Notes: a model not told the origin generated them from the letters alone. A DNA stretch of 64,000 nt from Artemia franciscana (GCF_032884065.1 NC_088879.1:18048489-18112488); one strand, 5' to 3'; shown: positions 37,554-50,203, counted from the stretch's first letter. A program made the numbers and translations.

Positions 37554-37627
37554 GTAAAAGGTTTACAATGCTCAGAATGTAGGACAAGATGAGTATCAAA
37601 GCTGTATTTTTGCTATTTTTAGCCGTG
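37554..37627 (+). CDS. Signal-peptide exon (first coding exon) of a putative ADAMTS-like/papilin-like secreted protein
   Basis: The exon is bounded by a pyrimidine-rich acceptor (CTTGTCTTTTCAG, AG at 37552-37553) and a strong donor GTAAGT at 37628. It carries 35 nt of 5' UTR and then ATG at 37589, giving 13 codons, MSIKAVFLLFLAV: a basic residue followed by a hydrophobic run, typical of a signal peptide. The acceptor before the ATG implies an upstream non-coding exon. The donor leaves phase 0, which matches the phase-0 TSP1 exon at 46942, the next recognisable exon on this strand. The joined peptide would enter the secretory pathway, as expected for an extracellular-matrix ADAMTS-like protein. 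The cleavage site is not clear in this exon, so a small unrecognised exon may lie between. The link to the downstream exons is inferred from strand, phase and family architecture. Confidence 0.6.
37568..37582 (+). promoter_or_regulatory. Short upstream ORF in the 5' UTR
   Basis: An ATG at 37568 opens a frame of four codons (MLRM) that ends in TAG at 37580-37582, six bases before the proposed start ATG at 37589. A small uORF this close to the start could lower or regulate translation. It is visible in sequence but its use is unknown. Confidence 0.35.
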
Positions 37628-39699
37628 GTAAGTCTTTTTCTTAACTATATCTATTAGTCTCTGCTCCAAAACGAAAGGGGATGCATGATATTTTCGTAAT
37701 TTTGTGGGGGAGAGAAATAAGGATTTCAAGCTTTTTGGAGGGTTTCGTCTCTTTTTTCGGGGGGGGGGGTATTAAAAATTAAAACCATACGGTTTTTCTG
37801 AAAAAACTGACTTAGTCTAAATTTCTTCTTGAATTTAAGTTAGAGACAAAGGGATTAAGATAAATTTTAGAAAAAACACAAATTTCGCCTGTTAGGAAAA
37901 GCAATGAATCTGGGAAAGCCAAAGTGTGGCTGTTCATTGACAATCAATCATATAAAAATTCAAGACACTAGAAAAAAGCTGGTCAGCCATAGTTTAAACA
38001 CATGGACAATTGACAAACTAGAGTGCGCTACTAATCCAATTAATTCCTGAACCAAAAAAGATGTTTTTGTTTGTTTACCTAAAGCTAGGAAGACTTACAG
38101 CATTATTCACCTAATTAGCAGAGTATTCCACTCAAGGGGGTCATAATGGCAAATTACAAAGGATCTCAACGCAGTGCTTAGAATCTTATGAGTCATTACC
38201 ATTATAATCGTGTCAAGGTCATTTTTTAAAAATGTAACCTCCCCTCAGTAACGCTATCTTGGACCAGTTCGCTTGCCTACTGTCAATGCACTTGCACGAC
38301 ATGCAATTGAACCTGTACCAGAAGTCCCATATTCAGAACAGAAGGATAACGAAATGGGATCTGATTGGATGAAAGTGATCGCATAATAATGTTTCTCATA
38401 TCGAGACTATCACTCCCTACCTGCTAGATCGTAAAATTTTGAATTGGACAAACACCCATTTAATTCTTTGGCTGAATCAACCATCCCCCTCCTAAAACTA
38501 ACTGGTAAAATTGTAGGTGACTGACTTTTCACTATGTTCGATATTACCTTAGTTAGAGAAATTACACTTACAGGAATTGTTCTAAAGCCAAAATTATGTC
38601 TTGGAAAGTTATTTGGAGAATCTACCCTTATCCACCCTTCCTCGACAGAGCACATATATCTGTTGGCCTTAAACAAGTCTTGTGTTATAAAAGTTAAACT
38701 TTTGGAAGTAGATGAACAGCTTAAAGTAAAGACCAAGAAAATTGGTTTGACCTCAGACCTCCGCTAAATGCTGATTTATAAGTTTCCTAAGACTTGCAAA
38801 AATGTGTGTCTTAAATTCTATAAAACCCTAATAAGACTTGGAGCCTCTAAGACCAAAAAATAAACTCAAAATATTTTTTCTTAATTTGAAATTGAGGCAG
38901 GAGTTCTGTCCAATAGCCTAAGCCTTAGAAACAGAGAGGGTGTAAAGTATAAGCTGGAAAACACCAGCCTCATGCCACCTGGAACCAAGCATCTATGCAA
39001 ACTGTTGTATCCGGTCGGGTACTAATTTATTCTCTAGATCCATTCCTAAAAGTCTTATTTGCCTGATTTTATCGCTTTCAAAGATAGAAAAAAGACATCG
39101 ATACAGATTGACCCTAGTTAATTGAATTAGATTTTGCCGTCAATCCCCCTGCTGTGTGCGTATGCAACCCAGTGTGTTTCTCTCTGCCTTGGAATTATCC
39201 TGTAACTGTCCTTTATGGCCAAAATGTCCTAATTTAATTCGTAACTAAAACTATCTTTTTCAGCAAATTAACTGCCATGAGTTTTCGACAACGTTTACTG
39301 ATTGATTCGGAAACGATTGTGACAAGTGATATTCATCAAATTAACAACAATGAAACGTTATTGTATATTTGACTGTTAATTTGATGTATTAAATTTTGGA
39401 ACATAGCCCCTTAACGTGTTGGAGATTCTATGTCCCCTCCCTTAGTGAAGCGAAAAATACCTATGTCTTTTGATTAACCTTTAGCTTTTATTTATAAAAA
39501 TTAATCTAATTGTTCTAAATGCATCTATATTTCAGAAACATCTCATGTATTAACTACTGCTACTACAAAGAACTCATAGCAGGACCAAACTGCCTGAGGC
39601 CAACACAGATACACAAGCTCATATCTATCCTAATATATTCAAAATCTCCTTCTTTACAGCCTCCTAATAAGTTTGATTTTCCCTTAAATCTGTACTTAT
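37628..39699. other. Intron, 5' part
   Basis: No known domain. A possible acceptor at 39262-39263 precedes QINCHEFSTTFTD and a stop, so it is not supported as an exon without an odd donor (GTTTAC). The open frames at 38410-38767 on both strands are unrecognised. Confidence 0.45.
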
Positions 39700-40785
39700 G
39701 ACAAGCTCCCACACCATTGGGGGACAATCTACTTTTCGTTTGGCCCTAGTTGATTGGCTGGCAAGGGTGATCTTTGGCAGTCTTCATCCTTTATTTGTAG
39801 AACGTGTCCTAGTCATCTGAACCCTTCTCTTCTTATAGCCGCACAAAGCGGGATTTCACCATATTATTCATATTGCTTACTGTTAGATATACAGTCAGTC
39901 ATGAGGCAACCAAAAACAATCCATTGGCCACTTCTCTGCAAAAGATCTAGCTAATCCTCTTTCGTCTTTTGGAGCGCCAATGCTTTGAGGCCATACTTGA
40001 CCACTGTCATCACCGTAGCTACCCAAATTCTAATCTTAGACTCACGAACATATATTACTATTCTTACAAAGTTTTTTTCAACTTTGAAAAGGTACCCTTG
40101 GAACTGGCTAATCTACTTTTAACATCTTCACTACAACCGCCATCTTTACAAATAATACTACTTAGGTAAGTGAAGCTCCACATTTGATCGATCTTTTCGT
40201 TACCAATTATCACATCTTCGCCTCGCCTATTCCTAGTTTTAGCGACTTGCTCTTCAAACCTATTCTTAGACCCTGAATTTTAAAAACTTCCGAAAAGTCA
40301 CTCATTTTGCTAAGATTTTCATCTAGGATGCCTAAATCTTCAGCATAATCTAAGTCAAGAAGAGTCTTACTCCCGATTTGATTATGTGGTCTCCCATTGC
40401 CTGTGCTGTGCTTCCTGGGACAAAACCCATCAAAATGATCCAAATATATTGAGGATAAGACGCAGCCAAGTCCTAATTTTATACAGAACAAGGATTTAAC
40501 CTCATTTCCTACCTCAACCGCAGATATTTTATTCTTGTACATAGCACCATCACTTTAATGCATTTTTTGGTATGCCATACAAGGAGAAGACCTTTGCTAA
40601 AGTTCTTCTATCAGCTAAATCAAACACTTAATCATAATGTGTAAAACTGAGAAGTTAAGGGGTTTGATGACTCAAATGTTTCTCAATTATTGACCTAAGA
40701 ATGAAACTTCTATTCGATGCATTCTCTCCCCTTCCTTAAAGCAAACCGTTTTCCTCTTAAAACTTTCAAATTAAATTATTCATTT

Positions 40786-40831
<46 letters not shown>

Positions 40832-42330
40832 TCCTAGAAGTGAACTTGTTAAGAACCATAACAACAACAAAAAATGAAAATGAAGAAGAGAGAAAAAAAG
40901 AAAAGAGAAAACATGGGTAAATTAAAAAACTTTAGCTACAACATCTCTTAATCTAAAAAGTATAATCATACCTAGTAAGTTACTTCCAACTGGGACCCAG
41001 CAACTACCTCCGTAGTTACAACACTCACTCTTTTCACTTCTGTTATAGAGTATAACAAGAATTTTCTGAAGTCGTTAGGCACCTCCCTCTTTTTCAAAAT
41101 CATATTCATAATTTTCACTAATTTAATTGTAAGTTCCTAACTACAATATTTAAAAACTCATTTACTACACTATCAGAGCGTGGGGCATTATTATTTTTCA
41201 TTTTTAGTACTGACACTAATTCTTGGGTCACAAACATTTTCATTCTTTTCTTTGTCTTTTCCAATAAACTCTGTTACGGTTTAGCACATTCTTAAAATAT
41301 TCTCCCAGTCTGTCTCTAAATATTTCCTTCTCACTAATGGTTGCCCCGTTTCTGTCTTCAGTTGGGATAAGTCCAGATTGGCTTTTTCCTCTTGATTTAT
41401 TAATATGCTAGTAAAATATTTTACTATAATGCCGTCTGGCTGCATCTTACAGATTATCATCAATTTATCCATGGGCTCCACTACACAACTCTTTAATTCA
41501 TATTTTAATGCTATTTCCACTTTCTTTGCATTTCTGTTATTCTTATATGACCTATCAATCAAATAGTTTTTGTACAAGCCCCTCATCTCTCTATTGACCA
41601 CATAGCATTTTAACTAACATTCCTAGCTGCGTTTCTGACTTGATGGTGATTTTTGTTTTAACATCAATTGGAGCAGTCTTATAAACCGTTCTATCTTATA
41701 TTGATCCTGCCAGTCTTCGGTTTACAATAAGATAATCAATAAAGTTACCAGTCTGACCATCACGTATACACCAGGTCAACTTGTGGGCAATTTTATGACC
41801 AATAATGTATTGATTATAAGTAGATTGGTCGGTTTGCTTTGCGTCGGGTGCTTCATAAATATTCCTATTATATTTGTTAAGCAATAATTCTCAATCCTAA
41901 ATCAAGCAAACTTTAATAAAAGGAAAATGAAGATCAAAACTAGATTATTCAACCTTCTGCATTGTGAAATTTAAAACGCTCTATTTTAGCATTCAACTGT
42001 CCCTGGAAATTTTCCTCGAATTATAAATCTTGAGTCCATAAATTTTTGAGCTTCCTGGAAGGAAATTACGGTTCGTAAGTTTCAGCTTTAGATTAGCCGT
42101 AGGTACAACTAGATGATGATCTTTACTTTTGGCATCAATACCAGCATTCCTATATACCCTAGTATCTTGCATTAATCCTGCCAGTCTTCAGTCTAGAATC
42201 ACATAGTCAATAAGGTTAGGTATCATACCATCATATGAACACCATGTTAACTTATGGGCCATGCTATGAACAAATACTACATTTGTTATATCTGAGATTA
42301 TTCTACCTACAAAATTGCAGCAGTCTGTAG
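39700..42330 (-). pseudogene. Old LINE relic (endonuclease, RT and C-terminus) in the intron, antisense to the gene
   Basis: Minus-strand fragments appear in the right order. Endonuclease C-terminus: KLTWCIRDGQTGNFIDYLIV at 41700-41800, with a second diverged copy (KLTWCSYDG...LIDYVIL) at 42165-42260. Linker: 41281-41601 (DLSQLKTETGQP). RT motifs B and C: LGLGCVLSSIYL and LDLDYAEDLGILDEN at 40318-40500. A C-terminal LGHVLQIKDEDCQ segment is at about 39770-39830. Many stops and shifts show it is old. The duplicated endonuclease piece suggests two nested or tandem insertions. It lies inside the first large intron. Confidence 0.7.
40790..40829 (+). repeat. Poly(A) tract
   Basis: About 40 A inside the LINE relic; possibly the tail of a small retroposed sequence. 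Confidence 0.8.
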
Positions 42331-42382
42331 CCCAATTTACCTACGTTAGGATAGGTAAATTAGTAAATAGGTAAATAGGCAA

Positions 42383-42525
42383 CATCATGCGGAGGGGGCT
42401 AGTCAGCACAGTCAGCTAGATGTACACTTATTAGACATTTAACATTTTTTAACAAAATCACTATATAAAGATTTGGAAGCAACATCATGGGGAGGGGGCT
42501 AGTCATTACAGTCAGCTAGTCTGCA
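42383..42525 (+). repeat. Short direct repeat, period 100 bp
   Basis: AACATCATGCGGAGGGGGCT and AACATCATGGGGAGGGGGCT, each followed by AGTCA and CAGTCAGCTAG, at 42381 and 42481. Confidence 0.7.
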
Positions 42526-42530
42526 CAGGA

Positions 42531-42973
42531 GAGGGACTGGCTCATTCAAATTACCTTTCACCCTTTAAAAGGGCATCATACCCTTCAATTTAAAATTGAA
42601 TGAAAGCAATCCCAATTTCCTATGAGAGTTGACCTCATGTGAAATGGCCCTTGACCGGGCCCTTTTCGAGGGAGCTAATACTTAATTTTCTTTTTTTTTC
42701 ATCCGCACTGGGGTCTTTGTAGTCCAAGGATTTAAGGATAAAACTTTCAAGCTGATCAGGAAAAAAAAGGTTTTTGGCCTCTTTTTTAAATATCAAGCTA
42801 TAATTGGTCCAAGGGCTTATGATCTTGAGTTTCAAATTGATCAGGGACACAAAAAATTCAGCCCATTTCCGTGCCCCCTACCCATATAGCACTGTGGCGT
42901 TAAAGTCAATTATATGACTTAATACGGTATAAAAAAAAATTAGTAGCCAATGGAAATGAGCCTGTTACCAATC
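42531..42973. other. Intronic stretch, nothing recognised
   Basis: No coding or repeat assignment possible. Confidence 0.4.
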
Positions 42974-45040
42974 AAACAGTTCGTGGTAACGAACTGTAGT
43001 AAGGAGCGACCCGGCTCAATAGTAAACGGAACTCTAAAAAACAGAATTTTGATACTAAAAGATAAATCAAAAGAATTGGATTTTCATGCTGATTTTAAAT
43101 TTATAAGTTTCATCAAATTTAGTCTTTGTCATCAAAAGTTACGAGTCTAAGAAAATTTGTCTTACTTTGGAAAATAGGGGAAAACACTCCCTAAAAGTCA
43201 TAGAATCTTAACAAAAAGCACACCCCCGTATTCAGCTTATCAGAAAAAAAAGTTATCTACAAAAATGAGGAACTTCGTATTTTTGCCAGAAGACCGATCA
43301 CGGGTGTGTGTTTATTTGTTGTTGTTGGATTTTTTTTTCCAGGGGTCATCGTATCGACCAATTGGTCCTAGAATGTCACATGAGGGCTCATTCTAACAGA
43401 AATGAAAAGTTCTAGTGCCCTTTTTAAGTGATCAAAAAATTGGAGGGCACTTAGGCCCCCTCGCACGCTCATTTTTTCCCAAAATCAACAGATCAAAATT
43501 TTGAGATAGCCATTTTGTTCAACATAGTCGAAAACCACAATAACTATGTCTTTGACTTACTCTCCCAGAGTTCCCGGGAGAGGGGCTTTAAGTTATAAAC
43601 TTTCACCAGTGTTTACATAGAGTAATGTTTATTTGGAAATGTACAGACGTTTTCAGGGGGATTTTTTTTGGTTCTGGGGGGGGGCTGAGGGAATGGGGCC
43701 TTGTGGGTGGATATTTACTTGGAGGAATACGTCATGGGGGAAGAGAAATTCAATGAATGGGGCGCAGGATTTTCTAGTATTACTATAAAAAAAACAATGA
43801 AAAAATAAACTTGAAAAAGTCTTTTCAATTGAAAGTAAGGAGTAGCATTAAAACTTAAAACGAATAGATATTATTACGCATATGAGGGGTTTTTCTCCTC
43901 CTAAATACCTCGTTCTTTATGCTTGAGTATTTTTAATAATTTCAACTATTTATTCTACGGCCTTTCTGATTCAGGGGTCATTCTTAAAGAATTGGGACAA
44001 AATTTAAGCTTTAGTGTAAAGAGCGAGGTTTAGTGTAAAGAGCGGACGTTTTCAGGGGGATTTTTTTTGTTCTGGGGGGGCTGAGGGAAGGGGGCCTTGT
44101 GGGTGGATATTTACTTGGACGAATACTCATGGGGGAAGAGAAATTCAATGAATGGGGCGCAGGATTTTCTAGTATTACTATAAAAAAAACAATGAAAAAT
44201 AAACTTGAAAAAGTTTTTTCAATTGAAAGTAAGGAGTAGCATTAAAACTTAAAACGAATAGATATTATTACGCATATGAGGGGTTTTTCTCCTCCTAAAT
44301 ACCTCGCTCTTTATGCTTAAGTATTTTTAATAATTTCAGCTATTTATTCTACGGCCTTTCTAATTCAGGGGTCATTCTTAAGGGATTGGGACAAAATTTA
44401 AGCTTTAGTATAAAGAGCGAGGTATTAACGAGGGGACAAACCCCCTCATATACATAAGAAAAATTTAAGAATATAGAAGTGTGTTACGTAAGTTAATTCT
44501 TAAGTTACATATATTTTCTGCTAATAAAATGTTCGTTAAAAATTAAAAGTTCTAGTTGCCTTTTTAAGTAACCGAAAAATTAGAGGGCCACTAGGCCTCC
44601 TTCCCCACCCCTTATTTCTCAAAATCGTATGATCAAAACTAAGAGAAAGCCGTTTAGCCAAACAAAGGATAATATGCAAATTTAATTTTAATAATTTATG
44701 TGCGGAGAGCCAAAATCAAACATGCATTAATTCAAAAACGTTCAGAAACGAAATAAAAAAACTAGTTTTTTTTAACTGAAAGTAAGGAGTGACATTAGAA
44801 CTTGAAACAGACAGAAATTACTCCGTGTATGAAAGGGGATATTCCCTTCTCAACGCCCCGCTCTTTACGCTAAAGTTTTTTACTGTTTAATAAAGTAGAA
44901 TTGAGAGAAAGAGTCAAAATTTAGCGTAAAGAGCGGGGCGTTGAGAAGGGAACATCCTCTTTCATACACGGAGTAATTTCTGTTCGTTTTAAGTCTTAAT
45001 GTTACTCCTTAGTTTCAGTTAAAAAACTAGTTTTTTTTTA
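42974..45040 (+). repeat. R1 repeat, forward copy in the intron, with an internal 398 bp duplication
   Basis: Starts AAACAGTTCGTGGTAACG at 42974 and carries body, C module and palindrome P (44758-45040). The segment from 43646 (GACGTTTTCAGGGGGATTTT) is repeated from 44044 with very few differences, a 398 bp direct tandem duplication spanning the end of the body and the start of the C module. Confidence 0.85.
44758..45040. repeat. R1 palindrome P, locus C
   Basis: Both arms share TTCCCTTCTCAACGCCCCGC (right arm as complement), a variant absent from the other loci. Confidence 0.85.
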
Positions 45041-45081
45041 TTTAATAGTCATACAAGACTAGCCACAAAAGAGCAAACATC

Positions 45082-45670
45082 AAACGGTTTCTGATACCGT
45101 TCTGTAAGTAAGGAGCGACTCGGCACAATAGCAATTGAAACTTTAAAGAACAGAAGTTTGATATCAAATGATGCATCCAAAGTGTTTTTTTTTTATGCTC
45201 ATTCCAAATATTTAAAATTAAATAAGTTTACTGTTACCAATCAAGAGCTACGAGCCTGAGAAAATTTGCCTGATTTCGAAATAGGAGGAGAGGAACTCAA
45301 AAAATCAACGGCCTTAATAAAAATCGCAGCAGCAGGTTCAAAATATAAGAGAATCCAACTGAAGTGGTTTCATGCTACTATCTACAAAAAAAAATTGGAA
45401 CTTATTTTTTTGTAATTTTCTAAGGGGTGATTTCAAGGACTGCCAATGGTTCTAAAAGATTAGGAATTGGCGTATTCGAACGGAATTCAAAAGTTCTAGG
45501 GCTCTGTTTAAGTGATTAAAAATATCTAAGGGCAACTAACCCACTTTCCAGACCCCCTTTTCCCCAAAGACATACAACTGAAAAATAGATTGCCATTTGA
45601 GTCAGCATGGTTAAAAGGCCCAATAACTATAATTTTGGGGATGAAAAACTCCCCCCCCCCCCAAAAAAAA
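45082..45670 (+). repeat. Diverged R1 copy with an altered terminal hairpin
   Basis: Starts AAACGGTTTCTGATACCGTT, then GTAAGGAGCGACTCGG. Body landmarks are GAGCCTGAGAAAATTTGCCT, AAAAGTTCTAGGGCTCTG and CCAATAACTATAATTTTGGG. It ends in a C/A run near 45650-45670. The hairpin here uses AACGGT / ACCGTT rather than CAGTTCGT / ACGAACTG. Confidence 0.8.
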
Positions 45671-46941
45671 AGACGCGACTGCTTATTAGTATTCTTGTGC
45701 TCCAGTTGGATATCTTAAGATATTCTTTCGGTGGCCGTATTACATCTTTTGTTTTTAGTTTTGATTTAGTGTCTTCGATTCTGCATTGACTCTCAGTTCT
45801 GGGGAGTGAATGCTCATGCAGATGAAGGTATACTTACTTTTATGTTGATTGCTTTACTACTCTCTTCGGTGCTATATTGGTCGAAACCCTTAAATTCCTT
45901 TCCACGCCTACTTAATAATTGGTTTCCTTTAGATAGTACCTCCTTGATTAAGCTATTATAAATGTAAATTATGAGCTAAATTCAGTTGCTTACTTGTCTT
46001 TTCAATAAATATTATTTTCATTTTAACTTTTGGTTTCAAGATTAGTACTGGTTTTACGGTATGGACAAAAAAAATCAAGTGATGTGCTTTTTTGTTTCGT
46101 TTAGTTAAAATTAAAATAAATTTAATTTTGAATTTTTTTTATAATCCCCCTTATTACTTAATGCCAATGCATTAGTTTATTTATTAAATAGATGCAACTC
46201 TTGTGACCTTAAAATGAGCAAAGGGTGGTAAGAAGAAATAATTTGCTTCTTCGAAATTCAAGAAACCAAAAAGGCTCAGAAAAAAAAAAACTCGTAGAAA
46301 GCTGTTGATGCAATGAAATGACATAAGAAGATATTTATTTTATGACTATATATTATGTAGATTATATATTTCATGCCCCTTGACTTTCCAGAAATGGACC
46401 CCTCTTGCCCCCCCCCCCTAATAAACATGCTGGAGATTCGCCCTGATCATTATAATGACTAAATAGCCACCTGGTTCAGAAAAATTTATTTCTTTGTTGA
46501 ATAAATTGGTAAACTCTTCCCATGTCCCCCCTCCCTCAAAAGTTGCAAATGCTTAGTGTTTTTCCCTGGCATCTTCCACAAGGTCTTTAGTTCACAATTT
46601 CTTTTTCAATGCCTTTCTGATTTTTCCGTTATTGCTTCCTTTTATTGCTGCCATTAAGATTGAAAGCGGCCTATCTTAGTTACTAATTTTCTTATCATTT
46701 AAAGTTGTCACGTGTACATTTTCGTTCTAATAATTTTTCCTTTTTACCCCTTTTCCATTTATTTTTCGATTTGATTTTTATCCAGCGCGAATATAATTTT
46801 TTTACAATTCTCCCTTGCTTGTGTCATCTAGGTTCAACTGATAAAATAAATAAAAAAATATTACACCATTACAGATGCTTAAAATCGATGAAAGTGTGTA
46901 AAAATTTTAACTATTATGCGCACATCTTTATCTATTCCCAG
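45671..46941. other. Intron before the TSP1 exon
   Basis: AT-rich with a C run near 46410. Nothing recognised. Confidence 0.5.
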
Positions 46942-47094
46942 GATTATACCCATAGCTACTGGACTGAATGGACTGAATGGTCTTCTTGTAGCAGGTCTTG
47001 TGAGAACGGTCTTCAGTTCAGAACAAGGCGATGTATTGAAGGAAGTTGTGGTTCCAACATCACTAAAGAAATCCGTATTTGCAACAGTCAAAAA
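46942..47094 (+). CDS. Thrombospondin type-1 (TSP1) domain exon, ADAMTS-like/papilin-like gene
   Basis: This 153 bp, phase 0-0 exon encodes 51 residues. It is bounded by an acceptor (TCTATTCCCAG, AG at 46940-46941) and donor GTAACT at 47095. It shows a full TSP1 signature: WTEWTEWSSCSRSC (residues 7-20) gives the tryptophan ladder and first two cysteines, followed by the basic layer residues RTRRC (27-31), C36 and ICN (46-48). The sixth cysteine of the fold is supplied by the first codons of the next exon (A-C at 52443). TSP1 repeats of this kind bind glycosaminoglycans and matrix and carry C-mannosylation on WxxW. In ADAMTS, ADAMTS-like and papilin proteins this repeat is directly followed by a cysteine-rich domain, as seen here. 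The open frame continues upstream of the acceptor, but that part is AT-rich intron. Confidence 0.82.
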
Positions 47095-47900
47095 GTAACT
47101 ATTTTACCTTGATTTTCTAATTATTCGATCATAGCTTAGATCATTCCTTTGTCGTGAAAGTGTCCTTTACTGCCTCAAAGATATACCCTAGTCCAAACGC
47201 CAGTACCTCAGATCTCTTACCATTTTATAGCTTATCCAATAATATACAAATCCTAAAATGAAAGATTGTGAAAAAAGAAGCTGAAGAATAGATGAGCTCT
47301 TTCTAGCTTACTCAATCTAGAAGAAAACAAATAGATGTATATAGTAATAAAATTTCCGACTAGAATAATTTATAGTAACAATCACATTTTCATTTATAAT
47401 CATCTATGTGTTCATTAATCTAATTAAGCCTTTTCAGTTCTCCAGTCAACTTGGAGTTCATTTTGATATCCTTTGGAAAAATTTTGATATATTTTATTGG
47501 ATGGAAATAGTTTTGCACCTCCTAAGAAATTAGTTATGCTCCTCGATATTAAGTGTAAATATATACAATTTGTTCTAAATCTCAAAGAATTAAAGATGCA
47601 CGACTGATTTGGGGTATAGACCAACCAAGAAGAAAGTGTGAAATTTTTGAATATAGTCATAGGTACACCTTTATTTACTTTGTAAAGGAAGTCCCTTGAT
47701 TTTCGTATAGACTTGCGATAACTAATGTAAATCTTAACTGTCGCCGCGGTGCTCTCTTTAATAATATTCTATCCTTGTCGAACTATTTGCTGTAGATAGT
47801 GTTAGCCAATAACAGCAAATTCATAAGAAGAGGAATAAGGTTTATTGCGTGTATTCTTTTAATTTTTGCTCAATCCCGCTTCAACAAAAATTAAATAACA
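47095..47900. other. Intron after the TSP1 exon
   Basis: AT-rich; no repeats or domains recognised. Confidence 0.5.
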
Positions 47901-48444
47901 AAAACAAGTTTTTTTTAACTGCAAGTAAGGAGCGACATTAAAACTTAGAATGAACAGAAATTATTCCGTATATGAAAGGAGTTATCCCCTCCTCAGCGCC
48001 TCGCTCTTTACGCTAAAGTTTGACTCTTTCTCACAGCTCTACTTTTTCAAACAATAAAAACCTTTAGCGTAAAGAGCGAGGCGTTGAGGAGGGGACAACC
48101 CCTTTCTTCTCACAGCTCTACTTTTTCAAACAATAAAAACCTTTAGCGTAAAGAGCGAGGCGTTGAGGAGGGGACAACCCCTTTCATATACGGAATACTT
48201 TCTGTTTGTTAAAATTATAGAACTTTTAGTGGGTGTTTCCCCATATTTTCTAAAATAAGGCATATTTTCTCAGGCTCGTAACTTTTGATGGGTAAGACTA
48301 AACTTGATGAAACTTATATATTATTTAAATCAACAATAAAACGCGATTCTTTTGATGTGACTATTGGTATCAAAATTCTTTTTTAGTTTCGTTTACTATT
48401 GAGCCGGGTCGTTCGTAACTACAGTTCGTTACCACGAACTGTTT
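47901..48444 (-). repeat. Internally deleted R1 copy (palindrome joined to terminus)
   Basis: Palindrome P (47901-48210) passes directly, at about 48215, into the terminal 230 bp of the body (TTTTCTCAGGCTCGTAACTT) and the hairpin TTCGTTACCACGAACTGTTT ending at 48444. The whole C module and most of the body are missing. Inside P a 79 bp segment is tandemly repeated (CACAGCTCTA at 48032 and 48111) with no visible differences, so it is recent. Confidence 0.85.
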
Positions 48445-50203
48445 AATACAAAAATAAACAAAACCTGTAAATTTATACATAGTTTTCCATATAGTATATT
48501 TTGAAAGATCTCTGTTTGTGTGTGTTTGGAAAAAATTACAGTCTTGTAGCTCAAACTGGAAGCAGCGAAAGATATTTTTGTAAGACTTAGAAGTGTGTTC
48601 GCATTGTGACATTACATGTCATATAAGATTAGTAATCAATGAGGCTATATTATCAAAAATGTGTGCATGCAAGTAAAAAAAAAATATATGTAATTTCAGT
48701 TTTATATACATTTTAGGGGAATTGAAGATTCCTAACCTAGTTTTCAAATCATTTTTGTTTTATTATCATTATTTGCGCATGTGACCAGTCAAGTGCATAC
48801 CAATTTATTCCCAGGAAAAGAATCATATTTTTGAATTAAAGTTTTGGGATTCTAGCCTGTGTGTACAGGTATATAACCATGGTTAATTTGTTTTACTTTC
48901 TTTTTTATTCTCTAAGTGCTAGACAGAGCAGAATTACTACCTCTTTCCATTCCCAGACATTTTAATCGTCATTTGTAGTGTTGCGTAAAAGAATTTGCTG
49001 CTTAGTCTAGGTAAATCATATTTGCTAAAGGTGATAAAGTCTCAGAGTCGTGCTATATTGCTAAATTTGGGATCTGACTCTTAAGTTGCATTAAAAATGA
49101 TTTGTCATGGATTTGATTGTAAAAACTAGAAAGATTTGACGTTAAAACTAAAAGTTTCCGGCTTATTAAGAAAATGGAGAAATCTTCCGTCTTATTTAAT
49201 TGTTGAAAAGAGGGTACTTGTCGTTAAAAACGTTATCGGAATGAATTTTAACTAAAATTATGTTGAGAGTATAAGTTTTGTTGTCAATTTATCGCAATAT
49301 ACAAAGCTGTGTTAAGTGCTCTGAATTTGTGGATTACTGCTACTAAATTTGTGGACATTTGTGGATATCAGGTCCGCGTTTTGGGCTTTGAAGACGCAGC
49401 TGTATATTTGGTTTGAGTCCCCATTAAATTTAATTTCTTAGCATGATAGAGAAATAATATTTAAAAAAATCGCTGCAAAAAGATGCCATGCAATTGCTCA
49501 AATGGTTTGGCATAAAATTCCGAAGTGGCTTGGCAGAATGTGATTTGATAAACAAACAAGAAGAAACCTTTACAAGAAATATAAGAAAGTTTTTGTTGGG
49601 AGGGGGTATTAATAAGTTTAGTTTATAATAGTATAGCAACAAAATCAAAAATATTCTAATATGTTACCGGGAATATGTGTGAAGGGACGAATATGTAAGT
49701 TGAAAACCGTTCATTTTTGCCTAGAGTTATTAACTTTGATTCCATTATATGTTTGAATTTGTCGTTATTTCATTCATCCCTAATTGACTGTAAAGTTAAT
49801 CAAATTTAAAATACACCATATTTTTTTCTGCTATATGTTGCATTTGAGGTTTGTAATTGTTGAAGATTTTAAATTCACTTCATGGCATCTAAGGAATTGT
49901 TTTAGATTTTTATTCACGTTCAATCTGCTACTATTTTTGTTAGTCCCTTACATTTAGAAACATTACTACTGGAGTACAATATTAAACTCTTATGTTGTTT
50001 GTGCTCTATTTTTATTTTTAATTTGTATTAAAAAATTATTGATATATTCTTCAACCTTCCTAAGTTTCTTTTGTTCTCAGGCTTTGTCGTTTTGTGTATA
50101 AGATATAACATTCAGACAATACTATTCTATAACGCATTTATTTCAATAACATTACAAGCTTGAGCTTTTTCCGACATTCTGTTAGAATTTTTGTACTTGT
50201 GAC
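48445..50203. other. Intronic AT-rich stretch, nothing recognised
   Basis: No coding, repeat or structural assignment possible. Confidence 0.5.

Noticed and set aside
39264-39305. Second exon of the signal peptide (QINCHEFSTTFTD)
   Set aside because: There is an acceptor-like AG, but the frame hits TGA after 13 codons and the only possible donor (GTTTAC) breaks the phase-0 pattern of the other exons.
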